Positions 28,039-38,500 of a stretch of 64,000 bases of DNA are shown one piece after another (positions within the stretch are counted from its first letter, which is position 1; the number at the start of each line of letters is the position of its first letter). The notes beneath the pieces were generated by a model that searched no databases, was not told the DNA's origin, and worked only from the letters and a program-made list of their open reading frames with translations. The position numbers and the translations under genes were made by a program. The stretch is from CALDTK01 sp963837005 (GTDB taxonomy: Bacteria > Bacteroidota > Bacteroidia > Chitinophagales > Saprospiraceae), in NCBI GenBank assembly GCA_963837005.1, contig CAWIMC010000001.1, positions 1,240,001-1,304,000 of the forward strand, given 5' to 3'.

Positions 28039-28416
28039 TAAATGACCTCCAACCTCAGGAGTAAGAGGGCAATCATGCCCAGCGGCTCAACGGCGGGACC
28101 TCAACCCCATCCTGTTGCTGCGAAGCTGCCCGTTTGCAACGCCGAGCGGTTTCGGGCCATTCGCAAGAACGGTTCGCTCGCGAGATGGTGTACCGCTGCA
28201 CACAGCCGTAGTGCGTGATGGCACTGTCCCAGACGGTAGGCCAGTCTGGGGTGCTTCCCTCCAGCTTTAAGTTTGCCCCCCACTTCGCCGCTCGCTTGCA
28301 GTCCTCCGTCAGGAACCCAAATAGTCAATTGCACCGAATCAAAGAGTACGGACTTTACTTACGGCAGAACGCTTCTCGACCGCCAGATTCAATGCCCGAC
28401 TGGGTGCTCGCACGCC
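28039..28416. other. Intergenic region without a supported gene
   Basis: No reading frame with a plausible start, length and composition was found on either strand. The base composition is more even than in the flanking genes. It separates two converging transcription units: the T9SS protein and the MATE transporter. Confidence 0.5.
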
Positions 28417-29754
28417 TTACAATTCAGCTCCTCGCCAGCGCCGCTCGCTCAAGCCTCTTGCGCTCAAATACCAAATAAGACCCCAGTAGGCTATCTCCGT
28501 GGCCCAGGCACCTGTTACGCCGCCAATGCCGGTCTCGATCACCACGTAGACGAGGGCGCAGTACACCGCCGCGCAGATGGTCTGGATTTTGAGGCCGTAG
28601 TACACCCCGCCTGCCCCGACGAGGCTGTTGAAGAAAGTAGCGCCGTAGCTGAACAGGGCCATGATGCCGACCAGCACCCACAGCACCGGTCGCGCGTCGT
28701 CGACGAGGTCGGTCTCGGCACCGCCGAAGAGAGGGTACAGAATCGGTCGCGGGAAGGCCGCGACAATGACGGCGAGCACGAGCGTAAACCAAAAGCAGAG
28801 CCAGGCGACCTTCTTGGTGAGCGGACGCACGGCCAGACGCCTGCCTCGCCCCAAAAAGTGACTCGTCAGAGTGTTCACCGAGGTCGCGAAGCCCCAGGTC
28901 GGGATGCTGAGCGCGAGGTAGACCACACGCACGAGGTTGGTGACGGCAAGCGCCCGCTCGCCGAGGTTGTCGACGATCCCGAAGAAAAATAGCCAGCTCC
29001 CGAGCCCGACCACCGACTGCAACACGACTGGGAGGCTCAGCCGCGCCTGAAGCTTGACGAGGTTCCAGTCGATGGAGCTGAACTGCAACAGCTTGAAGTC
29101 CGAGAGCTTTTTGTCGACAAAGATGTAGAGCAAGAAGGTAGCCAGCGCGATGTACTCGCTAATCGTGCTGGCCAGACCCGCCCCGGCGATCCCCATGGCG
29201 GGCATGCCGAAGTGACCGAAAATCAGCGAGTAGTTGAGGGCAATGTTACTGGTCAGCAGCACGATCGTGGCGACCAGGAGGCTGTTGGTTCGCCCAATCC
29301 CGCTGTACAGCGCGACGAAAGCGATCCCGGCGTAGCTCGCGAACACTCCCCACTTGCGCGTATCGAGGTACTCGAGACTCTTGTAAAACACGACCTCCGT
29401 GTTGACGAGCGAGGCGAAGATCCAGTAAGCGCCAAAGGCCATCACGAGGAAGGACCCGAGCGCCAGCAGCATCTCGAAGGCAAACATCGACTGGAAGGTT
29501 TGGCGCACGCCGATTAGGTCCGACTGGCCCATGCGCCGCGCGATCAAAATCTGGCCCGCCTTCGAGAAACCATACCCGACCGCCGCGACGATAAGGTAGA
29601 AGGTGGACACGAAGCCAATCGCAGCAAAGTCGGCCTGGCTGAGGTGGTACAGGAAAATCGAGTCCGTGGCCGCGATGGCGTTCTGGGCGGCGCTACCCAC
29701 CATGATCGGGAAGGCCAGCGTGAGGATCTGCCGGTAAGTGGTGTTGAGTCGCAC
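28417..29754 (-). CDS. MATE-family efflux transporter
   Basis: This inner-membrane multidrug/toxin antiporter of about 445 residues has twelve predicted helices in two homologous halves. It begins LNTTYRQILTLAFPIMVGSA, a typical MATE start, with AIAATDSIFLYHLSQADFAA in helix 1-2 and the second half beginning at ARLSLPVVLQSVVGLGSWLF. The GTG at 29752-29754 was preferred to a TTG 24 bases upstream because it matches the family N-terminus. It couples drug export to Na+ or H+; the substrate is not predictable. It is divergent from the oligopeptidase gene 53 bp away. Confidence 0.88.
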   Translation of the reverse strand: MRLNTTYRQILTLAFPIMVGSAAQNAIAATDSIFLYHLSQADFAAIGFVSTFYLIVAAVGYGFSKAGQILIARRMGQSDLIGVRQTFQSMFAFEMLLALGSFLVMAFGAYWIFASLVNTEVVFYKSLEYLDTRKWGVFASYAGIAFVALYSGIGRTNSLLVATIVLLTSNIALNYSLIFGHFGMPAMGIAGAGLASTISEYIALATFLLYIFVDKKLSDFKLLQFSSIDWNLVKLQARLSLPVVLQSVVGLGSWLFFFGIVDNLGERALAVTNLVRVVYLALSIPTWGFATSVNTLTSHFLGRGRRLAVRPLTKKVAWLCFWFTLVLAVIVAAFPRPILYPLFGGAETDLVDDARPVLWVLVGIMALFSYGATFFNSLVGAGGVYYGLKIQTICAAVYCALVYVVIETGIGGVTGAWATEIAYWGLIWYLSARGLSERRWRGAEL

Positions 29755-29806
29755 GGGGCGGCAAGCTAGCGACACCAAACACGTCGCGTGGCTGTAGCTT
29801 CACGGC

Positions 29807-31957
29807 ATGACCGCAGCTCAACCTTTTGCCGCCCTGGCACTATTGCTAAGCATGCTCACGCCCGCCGCCGCCCAAGTCGCCACCCCGCCCGTCGCCCCCC
29901 GCCACGACACGACCCTCGTCAAACATGGCGACCGCCGCGTGGACCCCTACTACTGGCTCAATGATCGCGAGGACCCGAACGTCATTGCCTACCTCACCGC
30001 CGAGAACGAATACAAAGATGCGGTACTCGCCGACCAGGCCGAACTCCGCGACGAACTCTACGAGGAGATCGTTGCCCGCATCAAGCCCGACGACGAATCC
30101 GTGCCCTACCTCGAGCGCGGGTACCTGTACGCCGAGCGCTACACCGCCGGGCAGGAGCACCCCGTGTACACGCGCCGGAAGGGAGGTCCCGAAGGCGCGG
30201 AAGAAGTGCTGCTGGACGTGAATGTTTTGGCGAAAGCCCACGACTACTACGCCATCGGAACGCGCGAAATTTCGGACGACAACCGCCTTCTCGTATACGG
30301 TGAGGATACCCTGAGCCGCCGCATTTACACGCTGCGCTTTAAGGATTTGACCACGGGCGAGACCCTCCCCGACCAGATCGAGAATACCGCTGGCAATGTG
30401 GTTTGGGCAGCAGACAACGAGACGGTCTTCTATACCCGCAAGGACGAGACACTTCGGCCAGATCGCGTATTCCGTCATGTACTCGGGACGCCCGTCGAAA
30501 CCGATGTCGAGGTCTACTACGAGGCCGATGATACCTTTTACACCTATATTTTCCGGACGAAGAGCCGCGAGTACGTCTGCATTCACTCGGCGGCCACGCT
30601 CACCTCGGAGGTGCAGTACCTGCGGGCCGATTCGCCGAGCGGACGCTTCGAGACCTTCGAACCGCGGGACCGGGGCGCCAAGCTGGAGTACAACGTGGAT
30701 CACCTCGGCGACCGCTGGTACGTGCGGACCAACAAAGACGCCATCAACTTCAAGATTGCCACTACGCCTGTCGGCAAAACAGGCCAAGCCCACTGGACCG
30801 ACCTCGTCCCCGCGCGCGACACGGCACTCGTAGAGGGCATGGAACTCTTCAACGACTACATCGTCGTGAGTGAACGCGTAGGCGGCATCGTCCAGCAACG
30901 TATTCTCCCGCTTTCGCTAAAACCAACTACGGCTCCCGCGGAACGGATATCCGCCATCGCCGAGCACTCGATCGACTTCGGGGAGGCGGCCTATCTCAGT
31001 GGCACCTCGACGAACCACGATCCGAGCAGCCAAACCGTGCGGGTCTACTTCACGAGCATGACCACGCCCACGTCGATTTACGACTACAATGTCGTCACCA
31101 AGAAACTCGAGTTGCTCAAGCGCCAGGAGGTACTCGGCGAGTTTGATTCGAAGGATTACGTAAGCGAGCGCAGGAATTTCGAAGCCCGCGACGGAACGCG
31201 GGTGCCACTGAGCATCGTGCGGCACAAGGACACGCCGCTCGACGGTTCGGCGCCGCTGCTGCTCTACGGCTACGGCAGCTATGGCAGCTCGATGGACCCG
31301 TACTTTTCGAGTGTTCGACTGAGCCTGCTCGATCGGGGGTTCGTATACGTGATCGCGCACGTCCGTGGTGGGGAAGAGCTCGGTCGGGCGTGGTACGAAG
31401 ACGGGAAGTTGATGCGCAAAGAGAACACCTTCAACGACTTCGTGGACGCTGGGCGCTACCTAGTCGCGGAGAAGTACTGCGCGGCGGATCAGCTGTACGC
31501 GATGGGCGGCTCGGCGGGAGGTCTGCTGATGGGCGCGGTCGTCAATCAAGCTCCCGAGATGTGGGCCGGGATCATCGCCGCGGTGCCTTTCGTGGACGTG
31601 ATCACGACGATGCTCGACGAGACGATCCCGCTAACGACCGGCGAGTACGATGAGTGGGGCAACCCCAACGAGGAGGCAGCGTACAGGTATATGCTGAGCT
31701 ACAGCCCGTACGATCAGGTTTTGGCGAAAGCCTACCCCCCAATGCTCGTGACCACGGGACTGCACGACAGCCAGGTGCAGTACTGGGAGCCCGCCAAGTG
31801 GGTGGCGAAGTTGCGGACCGTAAAGACGACCGACGCGCCCCTGCTGCTGCACACCAACATGTCGACCGGGCACAGCGGCGCGAGCGGACGCTTTGCGAGG
31901 CACCAGGAGACCGCGATGGAGTACGCTTGGCTGCTGCGTCTGGCGGGAAAGGCCTAA
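29807..31957 (+). CDS. ptrB: Oligopeptidase B-type serine peptidase (S9A), exported
   Basis: This 716-residue enzyme has an N-terminal signal peptide (AALALLLSMLTPAAAQ), a beta-propeller domain (about 80-420) and a C-terminal alpha/beta hydrolase domain. The catalytic triad is visible: Ser569 in YAMGGSAGGLLMG, Asp654 in LHDSQVQYWEP and His689 in STGHSGASGR. The start motif VDPYYWLNDREDPNVIAYL is classic for the family. It cleaves short peptides after basic residues. Two exact copies of the dispersed word, 30223 and 31717, are read as VLAKA. Confidence 0.93.
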   Translation: MTAAQPFAALALLLSMLTPAAAQVATPPVAPRHDTTLVKHGDRRVDPYYWLNDREDPNVIAYLTAENEYKDAVLADQAELRDELYEEIVARIKPDDESVPYLERGYLYAERYTAGQEHPVYTRRKGGPEGAEEVLLDVNVLAKAHDYYAIGTREISDDNRLLVYGEDTLSRRIYTLRFKDLTTGETLPDQIENTAGNVVWAADNETVFYTRKDETLRPDRVFRHVLGTPVETDVEVYYEADDTFYTYIFRTKSREYVCIHSAATLTSEVQYLRADSPSGRFETFEPRDRGAKLEYNVDHLGDRWYVRTNKDAINFKIATTPVGKTGQAHWTDLVPARDTALVEGMELFNDYIVVSERVGGIVQQRILPLSLKPTTAPAERISAIAEHSIDFGEAAYLSGTSTNHDPSSQTVRVYFTSMTTPTSIYDYNVVTKKLELLKRQEVLGEFDSKDYVSERRNFEARDGTRVPLSIVRHKDTPLDGSAPLLLYGYGSYGSSMDPYFSSVRLSLLDRGFVYVIAHVRGGEELGRAWYEDGKLMRKENTFNDFVDAGRYLVAEKYCAADQLYAMGGSAGGLLMGAVVNQAPEMWAGIIAAVPFVDVITTMLDETIPLTTGEYDEWGNPNEEAAYRYMLSYSPYDQVLAKAYPPMLVTTGLHDSQVQYWEPAKWVAKLRTVKTTDAPLLLHTNMSTGHSGASGRFARHQETAMEYAWLLRLAGKA

Positions 31958-32011
31958 CTTGGCGTTCCATGCCCAAACAGCCATGCCTCACCTGGCGTTC
32001 GAGTAGCTAGT

Positions 32012-33295
32012 ATGCCGGAGACCACCCTCATCGAAGACCAGGGCACGTACCTGATCGACCTTTCCTCGGCCGAGGTACAACGCCGGTTTGCAGCCGCCGA
32101 CTGCACCTCGCTGTATTACCACAACCTCGAGCACACCGAGCAGGTCGTGAAGGCCGCTGGCCTGATCGGTAACGTGATGGACCTAAGTGAAGAGGACCTC
32201 GAGGATCTGCGCATCGCCGCCTGGTGGCATGACGCCGGAATGCTCGACCGCCCGGGAAAAGGCCACGAAGTCAAGGGGGCCGAAGAGGTACGAGACTTTT
32301 TGCGCACGCAAGATGTTTCGGAGGAGCGCATCGCGAAAATCGAGTCGCTCATTCTCGCTACACAAGTGTCGTACGCGCCGTCCACCCCGCTGCAACGCGC
32401 CATGCGGGACGCAGACCTCAGCAACCTCGGGCGGCCCGAATACCTCGACCGACTGGAGAATCTCCGACGGGAGTGGCAGATGCGGCCGGATAGCAAGCGT
32501 GAACTCGACGACGACGTGGAGTGGTACGAGGAGAACATCGCATTCGTGGCCGGCCACCAGTACCTCACCGGGGCAGCCAACAAACTTTACGGCGAACAAA
32601 AGCAACTCAACCTCGACCGCCTCCACAAGAAGCTTAAGAAGGTCAAGAAGAAGATGCGCAAGAAGGCCAGGAAGGCTTCAGGCTCAGACAAAACCGCCAT
32701 CCAGTCGGAGAAGTCGGCGCAGATGATGCTCAAGACGACCTTGCGCAACAACATCGACCTCACCTCGATTGCGGACGGCAAGGCAAACATCATGCTGTCG
32801 ATCAGCGCGATGATCATTTCGCTGGGGATGCCTTTGCTAGCCGCTTACATTCCACAGTTTACGTACCTGATTATTCCAGCTGCTGTTCTGTTGATAACCT
32901 GTGTGCTCACAATCGTGTACGCGACGCTCGCCACACGCCCAGTGAAGACCAGTGGCGTCACCGAACTGAAGACCATCGGAAACGGCAAGAGTAATCTGTT
33001 CTTCTTCGGCAACTATTACAACATGAAGATGGCCGACTACAAGGAGGCCATGACCGAGGTGCTCGCCAACCAGGAGATTCTCGACAACTCAGTGATGAAC
33101 GACATGTACTGGCTCGGGGTCGCGCTGGGGCACAAGTTCAACCGGCTACGAATTTGCTACGGCGTCTTCTTGGTCGGTATTGTATTGACGGTGATTGCGT
33201 TTGTGTTGGCCTTTTACTTTTCGGGTCCGCTGAGCGAGTCACAGATTATGCCGGAAGGGGTATTCGTGCCTCCGATTGATAGTTTGCGGCAGTAA
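32012..33295 (+). CDS. HD-domain phosphohydrolase fused to a PycTM membrane domain
   Basis: This protein has 427 residues. The N-terminal HD domain (about 20-180) shows metal ligands in YYHNLEHTEQVV, AAWWHDAGML and MRDADLSNLG. A lysine-rich linker (LHKKLKKVKKKMRKKARK) follows. The C-terminal part (about 235-425) matches the PycTM/DUF5706 region: KSAQMMLKTTLRNNIDLTSI, ADGKANIMLSISAMIISLG, and two pairs of membrane helices. PycTM domains are membrane effectors in Pycsar antiphage systems, which sense cyclic pyrimidines. No cyclase is encoded nearby. A fusion of a possible nucleotide hydrolase with the effector could be self-limiting signalling or a housekeeping role; function is unknown. Confidence 0.8.
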   Translation: MPETTLIEDQGTYLIDLSSAEVQRRFAAADCTSLYYHNLEHTEQVVKAAGLIGNVMDLSEEDLEDLRIAAWWHDAGMLDRPGKGHEVKGAEEVRDFLRTQDVSEERIAKIESLILATQVSYAPSTPLQRAMRDADLSNLGRPEYLDRLENLRREWQMRPDSKRELDDDVEWYEENIAFVAGHQYLTGAANKLYGEQKQLNLDRLHKKLKKVKKKMRKKARKASGSDKTAIQSEKSAQMMLKTTLRNNIDLTSIADGKANIMLSISAMIISLGMPLLAAYIPQFTYLIIPAAVLLITCVLTIVYATLATRPVKTSGVTELKTIGNGKSNLFFFGNYYNMKMADYKEAMTEVLANQEILDNSVMNDMYWLGVALGHKFNRLRICYGVFLVGIVLTVIAFVLAFYFSGPLSESQIMPEGVFVPPIDSLRQ

Positions 33296-33679
33296 GGCGG
33301 AGGAGGTGATCTGGGGAGTCTGGTGCAGATCATACCGCTAGACCTTCAAGTTTGCTTCAGTACAAGTCAAGCCTTGGCGGGCCTTTGCGTTCTCCTCAGC
33401 GCAAAGTGCCCTTGCGCCCTACTTCAAGTAAGACGGGCTTTTGCGCACTTTGCGTCTCCTTTGCGTAGCGTAGCGGCTTTGCGTTCCACTTCCCAGACGT
33501 GCCCATTCAGCGGAAATGTCTAGCGGTAGGGTTGAGATTCTGACTGAGGCTGAGAACGTCCAGTTCGAGCAAAAGGAAAGAAAATAAGAAAGCCGGAACG
33601 ACAACACTGGCTACAAGCGCCCTCTAGCCGCCTGAACCTTCATGCACCACGCGCCATCTACGTAGTATACGCCTCCCCC
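33296..33679. other. Intergenic region with TTTGCG-rich repeats
   Basis: No gene is supported. Between 33380 and 33495 the words CTTTGCG, TTTGCGC and GCGCAAA recur in both orientations, giving potential hairpins. CCGCTAGAC (33338-33346) and GTCTAGCGG (33518-33526) form a distant inverted pair. The function is unknown. Confidence 0.4.
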
Positions 33680-35308
33680 ATGCGGTTCACTACCCTCTTC
33701 TGCGCTGGACTTCTTTACAGCACCGCCCAAGCCCAAGACCCTGGGGCTTCACTCGTCCCCTTCGCCACGGGCTTTTCCCAACCGATCGACATCACTAACG
33801 CTGGTGACGGCACCAATCGACTCTTCGTCAACGAGAAGGGCGGGCGGATCATCGCCCTCGCCGCCGACGGGACGCGCCTCGGGACTTTCCTCGACATCAG
33901 CGCTAAGGTCTCCACCCTATCAGAGCGCGGACTGCTCGGTCTGGCCTTTGCGCCCGATTACGCCACCTCCGGACGATTTTATATCAACTACTCCAATACC
34001 TCCGGCACGACAACCATCGCTCGCTACGAGGTGAGTGCCGCCGATCCTAACCTCGCCGACCCCAACAGCGAGGAAATCATCTTAACTGTAGCCCAACCCG
34101 CGGCCAACCACAACGGCGGCGACCTCGCCTTCGACGCGAAGGGTCTCTTATACGCGACCAGCGGTGACGGCGGCGGCTCTAATGACCCCGTCGCGGCTGG
34201 GCAAGACCTCAACAGCTTACTCGGCGCCATCCTCAGATTGGACGTGAGCGGGGCGACCGGCTACGTAGCGGCGGGTGGGTATCCCGGAGCCGCCCCCGAG
34301 ATTTTCGCGGCTGGCCTACGCAACCCCTGGCGCATCAGCTTCGATAGGTCCACGGACTCCCTCTGGATAGGTGACGTCGGCCAAAACGCCCGCGAGGAGA
34401 TCGACGTGCTCACCCCCGCCACAGTGGGGGCCAACTTTGGCTGGGTGTGTTACGAAGGTTCCTTCAACAACACGGGCGTGTCGTCGGCCGCGCGGAGCAA
34501 CTGCCAGCCGTACGACACATATGTACCACCCGTCTACGAGTACGCCCACATTGGCGGCGGGCGATCCGTGACCGGAGGCGTGGTGTATCGCGGTACGAAA
34601 TTCCCGGCACTAGACGGCTACTACGTATTCGCCGATTACGTCACGGGTGTCGGCTATGCCCTCCGGGGGACGGGTGTCGGGCAAGTCGTATACGAATACC
34701 CCAGTTTCGGTGAGCGGCTCGTCGGTTTTGGCGAAAGCGAACAGGGTGAGGTGTACGTCGCGCAGATCGACGGCAACCTGTTGCGGCTCACTTCGACGGT
34801 GACCGTCGTGTCGGTGACGGAGTTTATCGCTGATAGCAGAGACTGTATGGCCAGCGTCACTTGGGCGTCCTCGTCGGAGACCAACCTCTCGCACTACCAT
34901 CTCGAGGTGGCTGGCGAGGACCTCGATTGGGCGGCTTTCGCCAAAACCTTCCCCAACGCCGACAAGCGCTACAGCGTGAGCGTGGACCTGAGTTCGGGCG
35001 CTCGCTACGCACGCTTGGTGTCGATTGACCTAGACGGATCACGGACCACCGGCGAGGTCATTCGCCTGGAAGCCGCTTGCGGACCGTCTCTCTACGTGTA
35101 CCCAAACCCTGTGTCTACGGACGCATCAACGACGGTCGCGCTGGCAAGTCGCACCGAGGCCGTCCGCGTTTACAACGCCCTCGGGAGCCTCGTGCTGACC
35201 GTGGACCCCGGCGGGCAGGAACGACTCGAACTCCCGATGATTAGCCTCGCCGCCGGGCAGTACGTAGTGCGTCAGGCGGGGCAGGTGGCGAGAGTAGTGG
35301 TGAGGTGA
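33680..35308 (+). CDS. Secreted PQQ-dependent sugar dehydrogenase-like protein with T9SS domain
   Basis: The protein has 542 residues. The signal peptide (FTTLFCAGLLYSTAQAQ) is followed by a six-bladed propeller of the glucose/sorbosone dehydrogenase family (about 20-375). Visible family blocks are GFSQPIDITNAGDGTNRLFV, ERGLLGLAFAPDY, NHNGGDLAFDAKGLLYATSG, FAAGLRNPWRISFD and GDVGQNAREEID. The catalytic His of soluble GDH corresponds to the NHNGG block. The C-terminal 80 residues (LYVYPNPVSTDASTTVAL onward) are a T9SS sorting domain. It would oxidise sugars outside the cell with PQQ, but many relatives have no proven activity. Words at 34724 (FGES) and 34933 (AFAKT) flank the end of the propeller. 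Confidence 0.88.
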   Translation: MRFTTLFCAGLLYSTAQAQDPGASLVPFATGFSQPIDITNAGDGTNRLFVNEKGGRIIALAADGTRLGTFLDISAKVSTLSERGLLGLAFAPDYATSGRFYINYSNTSGTTTIARYEVSAADPNLADPNSEEIILTVAQPAANHNGGDLAFDAKGLLYATSGDGGGSNDPVAAGQDLNSLLGAILRLDVSGATGYVAAGGYPGAAPEIFAAGLRNPWRISFDRSTDSLWIGDVGQNAREEIDVLTPATVGANFGWVCYEGSFNNTGVSSAARSNCQPYDTYVPPVYEYAHIGGGRSVTGGVVYRGTKFPALDGYYVFADYVTGVGYALRGTGVGQVVYEYPSFGERLVGFGESEQGEVYVAQIDGNLLRLTSTVTVVSVTEFIADSRDCMASVTWASSSETNLSHYHLEVAGEDLDWAAFAKTFPNADKRYSVSVDLSSGARYARLVSIDLDGSRTTGEVIRLEAACGPSLYVYPNPVSTDASTTVALASRTEAVRVYNALGSLVLTVDPGGQERLELPMISLAAGQYVVRQAGQVARVVVR

Positions 35309-35527
35309 GCACTCGAGTGGAAGGTTAAAAGCGAATACCGAGAACTCGTCGATCGTTTTGCCGAAAGGCATCCTTCACAAATTAAGTGAAGCGACTGAGC
35401 CAAGCTCAGCGCTTATCGTTGGCCCAGCCTGCAAACCCACGAAGTTAGCGAGGTTACGACAGCGCGATACGCTGGCCGTTCGTACTTTACACCCTGCCCC
35501 TAACCGTTGCACGCCTTTACTATCGCA

Positions 35528-38500
35528 ATGGTCAACACCTCCTCCGCCGGGCAGCCCGGCCTCTATACTCCCGAACTCGAGTCCGACGCTTGTGGGACCG
35601 GCCTGTTCGTCAATCTCGACAACCGCGCCTCCAACAGCATTGTCGACCGGGCCCTGCGCATGCTCGAACGCATGGAACACCGCGGGGCCTGCGGCTGCGA
35701 ACCGGAGTCTGGCGACGGGGCCGGAATCACGACGCACCTCCCGCACGCGTACTACCGCAAACTCGCCTCCGATGGAGAGTTGCCTTTCTTCCTGCCGGAC
35801 CCTGGGAGCTATGGGACGGGGTTGTTCTTCCTGCCGAAGACCGCCGCGGCGCAAAAGGCCATCCGACAGGAAATAGAGGACGCCGCCGAGGTGCTGGGCT
35901 TTGAACTGGTCGGGTTCCGCGAAGTCCCGACCGACGCGAGTGGCCTCGGGCCAACGGCCCTGAGCACCGAGCCGTACGTGACGCAGCCGTTTTTCGCGAC
36001 CTCGCGGATGGTGGACCGGTCGGTGTCCGATGTGTCGCCGGGCGCGAATTCGGCACGCTCGCACGGGCGTGTTTTGCCGGAAGGTACCAACGCCCAAACT
36101 CGTCACCCCGACTCTGAGCGCCGCAAGACCCTCGACCGGCGACTGTACGTTTTGCGGAAGCTCATTACTCAGAAGGTGACCGCGCTCATGCCCCAGCACG
36201 CGGAGGACTTCTACATCTGTAGCCTCTCCTCGCGCACCATCACCTACAAAGGCCAACTCACGAGCCTCCAGGTACGGACCTACTACCCAGACCTTTCGCA
36301 CCCGGACTACACGAGCGCCATTGCCTTGGTGCATTCACGTTTCGCGACCAATACCTCGCCGCGCTGGAAGCTGGCGCAGCCCTTCCGCATCATTTCGCAC
36401 AACGGCGAGATCAACACCGTGCAGGGCAACATCAACTGGTGGCGCAGCCGCGAAGCCAAGTTGGCATCGGACGTTTTTACGAAAGTAGAAATGGACATTC
36501 TCCTGCCGATTCTAGAAGGGGAGGCGAGTGACTCGGGGAGCTTCGACAACGTGCTCGAGTTCTTGGTGCACGCCGGCCGGAGCTTGCCGCACGCCCTGAT
36601 GATGATGATCCCGGAGGCCTGGCAGAACGACCGCCAGATAGGGCAGGCGAAGCGTGACTTTTACGAGTACCACGAGATGCTGATGGAGCCGTGGGACGGC
36701 CCGGCGTCGATGTGCTTTACGGACGGGACGCTGGTGGGCGCGACGCTCGACCGCAATGGTCTGCGCCCGAGCCGCTACATCATCACCAGGCAAAACGAAC
36801 TGATTCTCGCGAGCGAGACAGGCGTGATCGACGTGCCAGCCGCAGATATCGTCCGCAAGGATCGCCTGGAACCAGGTAAGATCCTGATTGCCGACCTGGA
36901 CCTTGGCCGCATCATCGACGACACCGAACTCAAGGACACGATCTGCAAGCGCGAAGACTACAACGACTGGCTCGCGAAGTACCGGATCTCCATCGGGGAG
37001 CTACCGATCGTGATGCCGGGCACGATCCTGTCTGAGCCGCTACGCCGCCGCCAGCTCGCCCACGGCCTCACGCGCGAGGACCGCGAACTGATCTTGCGCG
37101 ACATGTCGAAGGCTGGCAAGGAGCCGACCGGAAGCATGGGGGCCGACACCCCTTTGGCCGCGCTGAGCCAGTATGCGCAGCACATCGCCAACTACTTCCG
37201 CCAGCAGTTTGCGCAGGTCACCAATCCGCCGATCGACCCTCTGCGCGAGGCGGACTTCATGACGCTGAAGACCTTTCTCGGCACGAACGGCAACATCCTC
37301 GAGACGCACAAGGCGCAGGTGCGCGGCATCCGGATCGACTCGCCCGTGCTCGGCGTGGAAGAGTATTTCCGCCTACGGTTCAACAAACACCCGTCTTACC
37401 GCGCCGAGAAGATCGACTGTCGCTTTCCGGCGAGTTACCAGCCCGGTGATTTAGAGCTTTCGCTAAAACGCGTGGCGGACCAGGCGGAGGCGGCCGTCGC
37501 GAGCGGCGCTACGCTACTGTTTATTAGCAACCACCACATCAGCGGTGACCTGGCACCGATCCCGAGTTTGCTGGCAACGGGGGCAATCCATCACCGGCTC
37601 ATCGCGAGTGGGTGCCGACGACAAGTGGCGCTAATCGTGAATGCATCGGACGTTTACGAAACACACCACTTCGCGACGCTGCTGAGCTACGGCGCGGACG
37701 CGATTTACCCGCGCATCGCCTATGAGACGATCGGCGAACTTGCCCATGAGCGGTTTAGCGGTCCGGAAGCGATGCTGTTCCAGAGCAACTACCGCCGCGC
37801 TGTCGAGCAGGGCCTCCTCAAGATCATGTCGAAGCTCGGCATCTCGACGGTGCTCAGTTACAAAGGCGCCCAGACCTTCGAGGCCCTCGGGATCGCGCGT
37901 GAGGTGATCGAGCTGTGTTTTCGCGGGACGATCTCGCGCATCGGTGGACTCGGCTTCGACATGCTCGCCAAGGAGGCGCTCGTCAAGCACAAGATCGCCT
38001 ACTCGGCCGTCGACGAACTGCAGGACCTCGGCAAGTACGCCTGGCGCAGGCGCGGCGAGTATCACCTTTTCAACCCGCAGTCGATTCACCTGCTGCAGCA
38101 CGCGGCGCGGAGCAACGACTATACGACCTACAAACTGTTCGCCAAGGAGATCGATCGCCTCGACGAGCACACGGTCACGCTGCGGAGCTTGCTAGAATTT
38201 ACCGAGCGCGTAGCCGTCCCTCTCGACGAGGTAGAGCCTATCGAAGGCATCTTGTCGCGCTTCGCAAGTGGAGCGATGAGCTTCGGGTCGATCAGCTACG
38301 AGGCCCATACCTCGCTCGCCATTGCGATGAACCGGATCGGCGGCAAGTCCAACTCCGGCGAGGGCGGAGAGGACGAGCGGCGCTACACGCCACTGGAAAA
38401 TGGCGACTCTATGCGCTCGGCCATCAAGCAAGTGGCCTCGGGGCGCTTTGGGGTGACGAGCTATTACCTCACCAACGCCGACGACATTCAGATCAAGATG

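Noticed and set aside
28101..28478. Small frames on both strands between the T9SS protein and the MATE gene
   Set aside because: They are short, mutually overlapping, without good starts or recognisable sequence.
32012..33295. Complete Pycsar antiphage system
   Set aside because: Only the PycTM-like effector half is visible; no cyclase gene is adjacent, so a complete system cannot be claimed.
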